Made by a program: the position numbers and the translations under genes
In this document: positions 60,201-64,000 of the stretch, piece after piece
Position numbering within the stretch: the first letter of the stretch is position 1
How the letters are laid out: every line of letters begins with the position of its first letter
Notes under the pieces: model-generated
The model's input: only the letters and a program-made list of their open reading frames with translations
Told to the model about the DNA's origin: nothing
Database searches by the model: none
Assembly: GCA_045110315.1 (NCBI GenBank)
Contig: JBGCFY010000134.1
Location: forward strand, 1 to 64,000
Origin: CALFBG01 sp045110315
GTDB taxonomy: Bacteria > Bacteroidota > Bacteroidia > Chitinophagales > Saprospiraceae
Reading direction: 5' to 3'
Length of the DNA: 64,000 nucleotides

Positions 60201-62543
60201 AAAGTCTACGAACCCATTAAATAAAGCCGTTGTCATAAAGACTACGCTAATTTCTTGGTCGCGGATCACGGCTGCTAAACGACTAGGATCTTGTGCCGCT
60301 TGCTCGTTGATCATGTGTAAGCAGGCACCGTTCAGTAAAGTGCTATAAATTTCGTAAGTCGATCCGTCAAAAGAAAAGTTCGACCATTGCATTACTCTAT
60401 CGTCTGGACGCACAGCAATTTCTACTGTATCGTAAGCTAATTTTAAAATATTTTGTTGGTTGACCAAAATACCTTTGGGCTCACCCGTGGTTCCTGAAGT
60501 GTACATCACGTAAGCAATGCTTTGCGTACTTAAACGAACACCAGGTAAATGCGTCGGATAGTCTTTTAAATCATCTGAACCCACAAAATCGTGGTCGGAT
60601 AGATTCGACTTAATCAATAAACCATCGTGGCTATAAATAACGTGAGAAACGGAAGAATCACCAAGTAGATATTCCAATCGCTTCAAAGGGTAATCAATAT
60701 TTAAAGGGACGTAAGTTGCGCCACATTTCAAAACACCGAAGGTACTGATGATCATTTCTAGCCCACGGTAAGAAAGAATTCCTACTCGATCTTGGTATTT
60801 CACACCTTTTGCCAAAAGACAATGTGCCATTTGGTTAGAGCGTTCATCTAATTCTTGATAGGTTAAACTTTTATCTCCAAAAACAACAGCAACTCTATCT
60901 GGATGTGCTGTTACTCGCTCTTGAAAAACATCAATAATCGTTTTTTCACGCGGATAGTCCAATGCGGTATCGTTGAAATCGGACAGCAATTGTAAGCGCT
61001 CCGACTTCGTCAACATTTCCACTTCGTTGAGGTCTTTCTTTTCTAAAACAATTATTTCATCCAGGACGGTTTCGAAATGACCTTTAATTGTTTCTGCGTA
61101 ATCTGATGCTAATAAATCAGCGTTGTATAAAAACTTAACGTGTGTTTGATCCGTGACCGCAACTGCGATGGAGACCAAATAGTTTGTTTGTTCCTTTTCT
61201 TGCCAGACTTCTGCATTCAACGCCCAATCACTTTCGAGGACATCTCCAATTGGATAATTTTCAAAAACTAAAATACTATCAAAGAATTCTCCTTGAATCC
61301 CACTCCATTTCTGCACTTTACTGATCGAAGTATATTGGTACTCTCTAGCTTTTGTATGTCCTTCTTGTAATTCCGTCAACCATTCGGTTACGGACTGTCC
61401 TTCCTTCATCGTAGACCGCAACGGCAAGGTATTAATGTAGAGTCCAACTTTCTGTTCTGCTCCTGCTAAGTCTGTTGGTCGACCAGAAACGATAGCCCCA
61501 AAAGTAGTATCTTGATTTCCGGTATACTTGGATAATAAAAAAGACCAAACCCCTTGGATAACTGTATTGGTTGTGAGGTGATTTTTTTGAGCGTATTGTT
61601 TTAATTTTTCCGTATAGTTTTTATCGAGAATCAAGTTGATCTCTTCGGTATTTTTTCCACCTTTATTTCTTTCCGGAGTATTGCCGATAAAAGGCAAGAG
61701 CGAAGGCGTTTCAAAACCTTGCATATAAGTCTTCCAAAATTGCTCTTCTTTAAACTTATCCTTAGCGTTGATATATTTAATATAATCTTCGTAGTGATCT
61801 TCTTCGATTGCCTCCGGTTCTTTCCCGCCGAGCAACGCTTCGTACGCACTCAACATTTCATCCATCATAATTGGTACGGACCAGCCATCCCAAAGAATGT
61901 GATGATGCGCCCAAATCATTTTATATGCTTGATCATCCGTTTTGATCAAAGTAATACGCATGAGTGGCGCTTCTTTAAAATCAAAACCTTTCTCTAGATC
62001 AGCTTTTACAAATGTATCTAGTTTTTGCGTCAAAGCCTCCCCTTCAAAATTGCTATAATCAATGACTTCGAATGGAAGTACTACTTTATTAAAAACACAT
62101 TGAACCGGAATACTTAATTGATCATAAATAAAACTACTTCGTAAAATACTGTGATTTTTAAGCACATATTCCCAAGAAGCTTTAAAGGCTGGAATATCTA
62201 AGCCTTCCGGAAAATTAAAATTAAAATGTTCGGTATAAGCACTAGATTTACTGTCATACAAACCGTGAAATAACATTCCTTGCTGTAAAGGACTCAACTC
62301 ATAAATCGCAGAGACATCCTTAAGGTTAAGTTGAGTAACTGAATCCGTCGCACGCTGTTCTTTTAGGTAATCTATTAAAGCGGGTTTATTCGTTTTAATA
62401 AAATTAATGATATCCTTATTTTTTTTGATCGTCGCAACATCTTCTGCACTAAGCTTGCCCTTCAGGCCCTTTAGTATCAGATCTCCTTCTTTTTCAACTA
62501 AGAAAAGATTGAGTTTTTTTAATTTTGCAATGAAATGTTTCAT
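46803..62543 (-). CDS. Multimodular NRPS (5246 aa): docking-C-A-T-E / C-A-T / C-A-T / C-A-T / C
   Basis: Residues 1-60 look like a TubC-type N-terminal docking domain (MKHFIAKLKKLNLFLVEKEG, then a lysine-rich helical stretch). Four full modules and a lone C domain follow. Carrier serines are at 1076, 2602, 3660 and 4726. The first C domain is DCL-type (LSPLQQGMLFH), matching the E domain that ends the preceding protein; the second is also DCL, after the internal E; the rest are LCL. Predicted residues: D-Ile, uncertain (perhaps aromatic), Asp, Ser. The final C domain (from about 4785) has no A domain; it should accept the residue carried by the separate A-T-TE protein. It begins 12 bp after the upstream NRPS gene, so the two are probably cotranscribed. 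No Shine-Dalgarno sequence. Confidence 0.95.
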   Translation of the reverse strand: MKHFIAKLKKLNLFLVEKEGDLILKGLKGKLSAEDVATIKKNKDIINFIKTNKPALIDYLKEQRATDSVTQLNLKDVSAIYELSPLQQGMLFHGLYDSKSSAYTEHFNFNFPEGLDIPAFKASWEYVLKNHSILRSSFIYDQLSIPVQCVFNKVVLPFEVIDYSNFEGEALTQKLDTFVKADLEKGFDFKEAPLMRITLIKTDDQAYKMIWAHHHILWDGWSVPIMMDEMLSAYEALLGGKEPEAIEEDHYEDYIKYINAKDKFKEEQFWKTYMQGFETPSLLPFIGNTPERNKGGKNTEEINLILDKNYTEKLKQYAQKNHLTTNTVIQGVWSFLLSKYTGNQDTTFGAIVSGRPTDLAGAEQKVGLYINTLPLRSTMKEGQSVTEWLTELQEGHTKAREYQYTSISKVQKWSGIQGEFFDSILVFENYPIGDVLESDWALNAEVWQEKEQTNYLVSIAVAVTDQTHVKFLYNADLLASDYAETIKGHFETVLDEIIVLEKKDLNEVEMLTKSERLQLLSDFNDTALDYPREKTIIDVFQERVTAHPDRVAVVFGDKSLTYQELDERSNQMAHCLLAKGVKYQDRVGILSYRGLEMIISTFGVLKCGATYVPLNIDYPLKRLEYLLGDSSVSHVIYSHDGLLIKSNLSDHDFVGSDDLKDYPTHLPGVRLSTQSIAYVMYTSGTTGEPKGILVNQQNILKLAYDTVEIAVRPDDRVMQWSNFSFDGSTYEIYSTLLNGACLHMINEQAAQDPSRLAAVIRDQEISVVFMTTALFNGFVDFDLDALKGLRKLLFGGELVSVPHVKKALKVLGSDMMVHVYGPTETTVYATYYPIRDCKEDRVPIGRPLSNTSAYILHPNGQLAGIGVAGELCIGGDGVSMGYLNRNALTEEKFIKNPFLGETDKNEHTVLYKTGDLVCWLPDGNIDFIGRRDAQVKIRGYRIELGEIETAMQESPLVNKCVVLAKADANGNKKRLVAYVVPTDTFDKVEIQNYLKSQIPEYMVPSIMVEMDDLPLNLNGKVDKKALPEPDISTTTANEFVAPQTEVEISIAEVWKKLLNLKQVGIHDNFFELGGDSIICIQVVSRIKRAGYQLQPRDLFKHQTIAELAQLIKGNSNTIVAEQGMLTGTAALLPIQQWFLDKNYSSLSHFNQENLFAIDKNIAAEHLDQMVKALVRQHDALRFEYTQADGLWIQTYGKHEPSLDIVDLTEITTKNLGEEITKVCQENQESLNIETGVLIKAVLVKTPDTEAHNRLFIVIHHFAVDGVSWRIILDQLFLGIEALGKGEALDLGMKSSSFRQWVTTLEDYSVTDRIQAQLSYWQNIVNNYQALPLDFTEETPSLGSDADGCAVTLDEDLTQALLQEVNQSYHTEINDILLSALAMTISSWSGQENVIVGLEGHGREHVSSEIDTTSTVGWFTNLYPIALSVAPEITEGNLIKSVKEQLRAIPQKGMGYGLLRYLHPSDDVRKSLANGKWDIVFNYLGQLDNVVDTSTWLMEAEESAGFSVADDYPFDNKLDIGAAISGGKLSITWVYSKKDFEVGTINELSAAYLENLTRLIRHCQQKEQTELTACDYGLAPEVSYQELDQFLDTEENGVARRTLVDSIYRLSPLQEGMLFHHLYDKNLTAYTEQLVLDFPNGVQIDAFRASWEYVIGKHSILRTAFFNNEFSIPVQCAYKATNLPFEVLDFSQVPATELEAKWDAFLEADIERGFDFTQAPLMRVNLVKTGKKAYKMLWTFHHILIDGWSIPILVEDLLLAYEEFSKGATDLATVEKTLNRKEDRYEDYIKYIGARDEFVEKAFWKKYMGGFEEPSLLPFVDNAIDRNKGGQMREMYLNYDHALTEKIKNYAQAKRITVNTLVQGVWGFLLSKYTSSNDTVYGVTVSGRPADMTQAEERVGLFINAMPVRVKLDPAKSIEEVLSVLQQEHTAAREFQYTALNDIQKWNNIQGDLFDSLLAFENYPLGDVVDKEWNLEVENLEIKEQTNYLFSMAITLSDVLNIKFGYNLSLLQREFAEMIKAHFELVIDEIVVQEKKNFSDIELLTATEKELLLETFNDTSIDYPEGKTSVDLFEEQVKLRPDNIAVAFNEERLTYRELNERANQLASHLRTQGIREEAIVGICISRSVEMIVSIMGVLKAGAAYLPIDAGYPQERIDYIINDSKTTLVVTDTTHVDLFAHFDNVALTLIDKDWEEISKESIENVQTNLKATNLAYIIYTSGSTGRPKGVMIEHASKVNIVCDHIRLFGVTETDRLTQFVSLSFDASIPEIFMSLCSGACLVVLSKEVIDDQDLYIEYIKAQGVTVASLPSGYLSLFDVDQLSHLRAIMTGGDIANVKTAVQCAKSSDFINAYGPTECTVCAAAYKVKVTDENRTALPIGKPSSNTQIYILDQNLQLLPPYAEGEICIGGLGVARGYLNRPELTAEKFIPNPFNPAERIYRTGDKGKWLPGGDIAFLGRIDDQVKIRGHRIELGEIEAVLDALAMVKKGLVLAKKDSVGNKRLVAYVLPEGAYDKVAIETGLKATLPDYMVPAIFMELSEIPLTSNDKIDKKALPNPAIEELMAQAYVAPSNEIETILTEIWQRILNLERVGVMDDFFELGGHSLLATRVISAIRKELKTELAIKDLFLNPTVASLASFILNSGLQTSLPEVVLMERPERIPLSFSQNRLWFVDKMGGSVNYHMPVILRFEGDLDLEAMEYAFNAIVNRHEILRTVYQEIDGIGYQVVLPENQWTLDRLVAADLAAEVNAKTIANLVDKEIVKPFDLAKDHMLRTSLLDLGQQEYILAIVMHHIASDGWSMAIFVKELVELYEAKKEQREFSLPALPIQYIDYTLWQHKYLNGDALESKLQYWENKLSGLEPINLPLDFPRPATQSTNGATINFNIDQKTTQALQELAKAEGVTMYMLLMAIMKVLLYRYAGQEDICIGSSVANRTQAEIENLIGLFVNTLAFRSDLSGNPSFKDHLAAVKQTVLGGLANQEVPFEKVVDRVIKRRDRSRSPLFQVLLVLQNNEKVDSQELSDVTLSGEEFEYATSKFDLSFFFGEDEDGMKVDVIYCNDLFLPATIEGMIVHFNTLLTAVLSNPTENIGALEILAATEKKQLLEEFSEMSVDYPTEETLVDWFERQVAMTPDEIAVAFESKTLSYADLNDQANRLAKHLIDNYAIQPDDLVGIMMESSELSIVSMLGIMKAGAAYVPIDVAYPMDRKAYIIEDTKVKAIIIHSDSLFDVIELSLPIFSIDIQLDDLEAAVQEDLRPVKLTPDHLAYVIYTSGSTGQPKGVLVTHRNLTDYLSGLFAQIDLSNCKNFGLMSTMSADLGNTVLYGGLMSGGAVHVFSKASLTNADFIQNYFKENAIDCIKIVPSHWKALETEAGILLPKQAIVFGGEKLSVDLVNKIKVAAPNLKVVNHYGPTETTIGKLLHHVDFEHTYTSIPIGKPFSNTCIYVVGQDNALCPVGVPGELLIGGVGVARGYLNLPEQTQERFIQNPFQKEGEAQLLYRTGDLVCMLADGSIDFRGRVDSQVKIRGFRVELGEIEKMLEQSSEVEQAVVITQSDVSGTQRLVAYLVPTGDFHKENIQTFLSNRLPEYMVPSIMVELEKLPLTANGKIDKKALPNPDVSSLVKTEYVEASSEMEIHLVTIWKEILGVDRIGIMDDFFELGGHSLLAIRVVSAIRQEMSIEIDIADLFDYLTVSTLAAYLETKSVITLLPPVTVATRPSNIPLSFSQERLWFLDQLEGSTHYHIPSVQKFGSDLDQTALAYAFEAMINRHEVLRTVFVEEDGQAYQRVLDEGLWSLEYVEKLGYSEEAIELEVEAIIAKAFDLSKDHPLRAVLLKVSASEYLVVLVLHHIASDGWSNSIFFGELMELYEAKQANRTPALAALKIQYADYAIWQRTHLSGDVLEQKLQYWENKLKGVEVLNLPTDYVRPAIQSTKGAHLFFEMDPKLSRQIKTLAKAEGVTMFMLLLSAFKVLLYKYTGQDDISVGSPIANRTQAEIEALIGFFVNTLTLRTDLSENPSFDEVLRQVKATTLEAYNHQDVPFEKIVDRVVDQRDMSRTPLFQVMFILGNNLDLSTVERASATAEVEEMDEAAAMTEQFDYEISKFDLSFNVFERENGLSVGIEYCSDLFAPATIERMMKHYEMLLSSITLKPTEKIDQLGILSAPEKQQILFDFNDTERAYPTDQTLVDLFEGQVAAIPTAIAVVFEEEEITYQDLNEKANQVAHYLRKAGLQKEDLVCICIDRSVEMMVGILGILKAGGAYVPIDPSYPAERMNYILEDTATNFAITNSVARGFLETAKVENVVLLDEDWRKIANEAKTNLDLELTPENLAYIIYTSGSTGKPKGVMNQHSGIVNRLLWTQDQYNLISGEDVILQKTTFCFDVSVWELFWPFIAGVKLVFARPDGHKDNRYLKEIIEAQQVTTMHFVPSMLEVFLPDVAADECQSLRRVLCSGEALKPSHVAAFKKYLGHAELHNLYGPTEAAIDVSYWEVPTTETKLDKVPIGKPVANTKLYILDKQGQLCPVGVPGELHIAGIQVARGYHNRPSLTAERFIEDSLTENATTKLYKTGDFTRWLANGDIEFFRRLDDQVKIRGFRIELGEIEAKLQELDLVYSSIVVAKEDASGDKRLVAYIIPNGDYNQKAIRSALKKQLPDYMVPAIMMELDAFPLTSNGKIDKKALPNPVISGLRSNEYVAPRNETEAQLAEIWTSLIHVEKIGIHDNFFELGGHSLLATRLVSEIRKTIQKEVPIREIFLKPTIASLADYIVLEARSSLLPAITVQERPAHIPLSFSQERLWFVDKIEGKSTHYHIPMITKFKGELDFDKLSAAFKDIVNRHETLRTVFEEIEGQAYQKIMEEDQFNLTFVDFSENYDEADETDLEVYADQYVNQPFDLAKDHLMRAQVVKLSAEENALIVVTHHIATDGWSGPIFLNELSEIYTAKMENRLPDLPVLKIQYADYALWQRSYLSGEVLEEKLTYWNDKLSGTEVLNLPTDFELASANASKGAKLKFFMDKTLSESLTQLAQEEGVTLFMLLLSIYKTLLHKYSGQKDISVGIPIANRTHQEVEPLIGFFLNTLALRDHVNQNVSFQELLHQVKQTTLEAYTHQDIPFEKVLERVKPVRQANRAPLFQVFFTMLNQWSEPNAMGDDLVVDGAEEENLGEDSITEMETGSKFDITLYALTEGNRIGCLFAYNASLFREERMKDMAAHFQQLARSIVANRQTAIGELNYLSAEERAAQENELMEFFND
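48231..51430 (-). other. NRPS module C-A-T, predicted Ser
   Basis: LCL-type C (HHIASDG). The A pocket reads D-V-W-H-L-S-L-I-D-K, an exact match to the serine signature (FDVSVWE, MHFVPS, VLCSGE, NLYGPTEAAID). Carrier Ser4726 is present. Confidence 0.92.
51431..54600 (-). other. NRPS module C-A-T, predicted Asp
   Basis: LCL-type C (HHIASDG). The A pocket reads D-L-T-K-V-G-H-I-G-K, an exact match to the aspartate signature (ADLGNT, IKIVPS, IVFGGE, NHYGPTETTIG). Carrier Ser3660 is present. There is no E domain, although a racemase-family gene lies in the same operon. Confidence 0.9.
54601..57745 (-). other. NRPS module C-A-T, substrate uncertain
   Basis: DCL-type C (LSPLQEGMLFH, HHILIDG). The pocket reads D-A-P-S-M-G-A-V-C-K from FDASIPEIF, VASLPS, MTGGD and NAYGPTECTVC. 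The A-V-C end recalls Phe/Tyr-type pockets, but the middle does not match any signature I know. Carrier Ser2602 is in GGHSL. Confidence 0.8.
57746..62543 (-). other. NRPS module (TubC-like docking)-C-A-T-E, predicted D-Ile
   Basis: The docking domain precedes a DCL C domain (HHHILWDG). The A-domain pocket reads D-G-Y-F-L-G-V-V-Y-K, nine of ten with the isoleucine signature D-G-F-F-L-G-V-V-Y-K. Carrier Ser1076 is in GGDSI. The E domain has HHFAVDG, EGHGRE and STVGWFTN. The residue should become D-configured at the alpha carbon (D-allo-Ile if L-Ile is loaded). Confidence 0.85.
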
Positions 62544-62555
62544 TTAGTTTGTTGG

Positions 62556-64000
62556 TTAAAATTTTAAAATTTCGTCTCCTTCCACTTCGTTAACGCCCAT
62601 CAATTCATCTAGTTCCTCTACACTTACTTTTCCGTCCAGACCATAATCCGAAGGAGTGAATTCTATGTCTTCTTTCCCTAAGCAATGTGCGATAATATTA
62701 CTTAGGTTCTGCTTGTATGCTTTTGCTAATTGTTCGATAGTTGTGGCGTGATATTCTTTCGTTGAATACGTCCAAGAAATATTCAACTTTCCAGCGGAGA
62801 TGGCTCCCGAAACTTCCAATTTGGCAGCTACTGGATAACGTTCTCCTGAATTTTCACCAAAAGATTCATCTGCTACGTCCAGTAATCCCTCTTTATCGAC
62901 TACGTTATCGAATTGTCCTAAATAGTTGAAAACAATATCCCAAGTTCCACTGGCTAATTGTGCTTTGATTTCGGCAGAAGGGTGTAAGTATTTAAGAGCA
63001 CCGTAAGCCATGCCTTTTTCAGGAACTGCCCGTAATTGTTCTTTTACCGATTTGAGTAAATTACCGATATTATCTTCCGACAAATTATCTGCTACGGCTA
63101 AAAGCGATACCGGATAAATATTAGTAAACCAGCCTAAGGTATCGTTGATATCAATTGATGCTGAGATTTCTTCTCGTCCGTGTCCTTCTAGCCCAATTAC
63201 TACTTTTCTATAGTTTGACCACTCTGCAATGGTTTGCGCCAAGGTGCTCAATAATATATCGTTGATTTCAGTTTTGTAGGCTTTGTTGACTTCCTTCAGT
63301 AAAGCACTTGTCAACTCTTCATTTAATTCAATGGAGACTTGCTGCAAATCTTTTGCGTAAGAAACAGTCTTTGCATTTTCTGGTTGGTCGATCGAAAGGC
63401 TACGATAATCTGCTACGGTATTTTTCCAGTAAGACAACTGAGCTTCCGCCGCGTTGCTAGTAGCGTAAGTTTGTAACGCATTTACCCATTGTCGGTAAGA
63501 GCTACCTTTTTCTCCTAAATCAATCGCTTCTCCAGCGAGTGAAGCCGTCAAGGCTCGAGTAATATCATCCAAGATGATTCTCCAAGCAACACCATCTACC
63601 GCGAGGTGGTGAATGACCATAAACAATCTATTCTTCTTTTCGCTAGTTGGCGTTTTGAGTAAAACGGTTCTCATCAAATCCCCTTTCTCCAACGAAAGTG
63701 CTGCTTGATAAGTACTGCAAACTTTTTCGATCGCATTTTCCAGCGTAGCTGTTGCAGGTAGTGCTGTTAAATCTTCCGTATAAAGTTTAGCTTCTTGATC
63801 GCCGTAAGTTTGCGTCCATCCACTGGCTTCTTTTTTATAAACGAAACGCAGGGCATCGTGATGTGCAACGAGTGCTTTCATCACCGCCTCTAATTGGCTA
63901 GCCTCGATCGTTTTATCAATTTCTAATAATACTGCTTGGTTGTAATAATCAACTTGATCGTAAGGTTTTTCAAAAAACCATTGTTGGATTGGTGCTAGTT
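62556..64000 (-). CDS. C-terminal end of an upstream NRPS (epimerization domain), N-terminus outside window
   Basis: The frame stays open to the right edge; the visible 481 codons begin inside APIQQWFFEKPYDQVDY, the normal start of an E domain, so an internal ATG at 63884 is not the real start. The E domain has HHLAVDG, EGHGREE and DTLGWFTNIYPV. After it comes a short acidic tail ending NEVEGDEILKF. The residue handed to the next protein should therefore be D, agreeing with the DCL-type C domain that opens the 5246-aa NRPS 12 bp downstream. The acidic tail is a plausible partner for that protein's lysine-rich N-terminal docking domain. Confidence 0.93.
   Translation of the reverse strand, partial: LAPIQQWFFEKPYDQVDYYNQAVLLEIDKTIEASQLEAVMKALVAHHDALRFVYKKEASGWTQTYGDQEAKLYTEDLTALPATATLENAIEKVCSTYQAALSLEKGDLMRTVLLKTPTSEKKNRLFMVIHHLAVDGVAWRIILDDITRALTASLAGEAIDLGEKGSSYRQWVNALQTYATSNAAEAQLSYWKNTVADYRSLSIDQPENAKTVSYAKDLQQVSIELNEELTSALLKEVNKAYKTEINDILLSTLAQTIAEWSNYRKVVIGLEGHGREEISASIDINDTLGWFTNIYPVSLLAVADNLSEDNIGNLLKSVKEQLRAVPEKGMAYGALKYLHPSAEIKAQLASGTWDIVFNYLGQFDNVVDKEGLLDVADESFGENSGERYPVAAKLEVSGAISAGKLNISWTYSTKEYHATTIEQLAKAYKQNLSNIIAHCLGKEDIEFTPSDYGLDGKVSVEELDELMGVNEVEGDEILKF

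Noticed and set aside
62556..63884. A complete 442-aa stand-alone epimerase-like protein
   Set aside because: The frame continues upstream of the ATG at 63884 through normal E-domain sequence to the window edge, so it is the end of a larger NRPS.

Overview
The window is almost entirely minus-strand assembly-line biosynthesis: parts of at least two nonribosomal peptide systems, one joined to a polyketide/fatty-acid initiation module. No protein-coding gene is supported on the plus strand and no tRNA, rRNA or CRISPR array was seen. The DNA is AT-rich. Start codons mostly lack a Shine-Dalgarno sequence, and an exact TAnnTTTG -7 type box (TAAATTTG) lies before one gene. These traits fit Bacteroidota, but that placement is inferred from style and not from a marker gene.

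Transcription runs from high to low coordinates. The right-hand operon (64000 to about 39842) holds, in order: the epimerization-domain end of an NRPS that enters from outside the window; a 5246-aa NRPS with a TubC-like docking domain and the order C-A-T-E / C-A-T / C-A-T / C-A-T / C; an Asp/Glu-racemase-family protein; an 890-aa A-T-TE protein that supplies the missing half of the last module; a cyclic-peptide-type ABC exporter; and a flavin-dependent oxidoreductase. Hand-read A-domain signatures predict D-Ile, an uncertain (perhaps aromatic) residue, Asp, Ser, and an unassigned last residue, followed by thioesterase release. A 1-kb non-coding gap with several hairpins follows.

The left-hand part (38841 to 1) begins with one 29.8-kb gene for a 9929-aa, eight-module, 27-domain NRPS. 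Its predicted order is X, Dab, D-Dab, D-X', Val, Thr, D-Leu, Thr, where X and X' share a pocket signature I do not recognise. It has no thioesterase and ends in a carrier domain with an acidic tail. After a 406-bp spacer with a hairpin and a good promoter candidate comes a hybrid protein running off the left edge: FAAL-ACP-KS-AT-ACP-aminotransferase-C, then a half condensation domain. That layout is the iturin/mycosubtilin logic for making a beta-amino fatty acid and joining it to a peptide.

Taken together, the left side probably makes a cationic (Dab-containing) lipopeptide, and the right side a shorter, acidic, possibly cyclic peptide that is exported and oxidised. Whether they form one pathway or two neighbouring clusters cannot be decided from this window. 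The A-domain predictions come from aligning pocket positions by eye to the GrsA numbering and to signatures recalled from memory.
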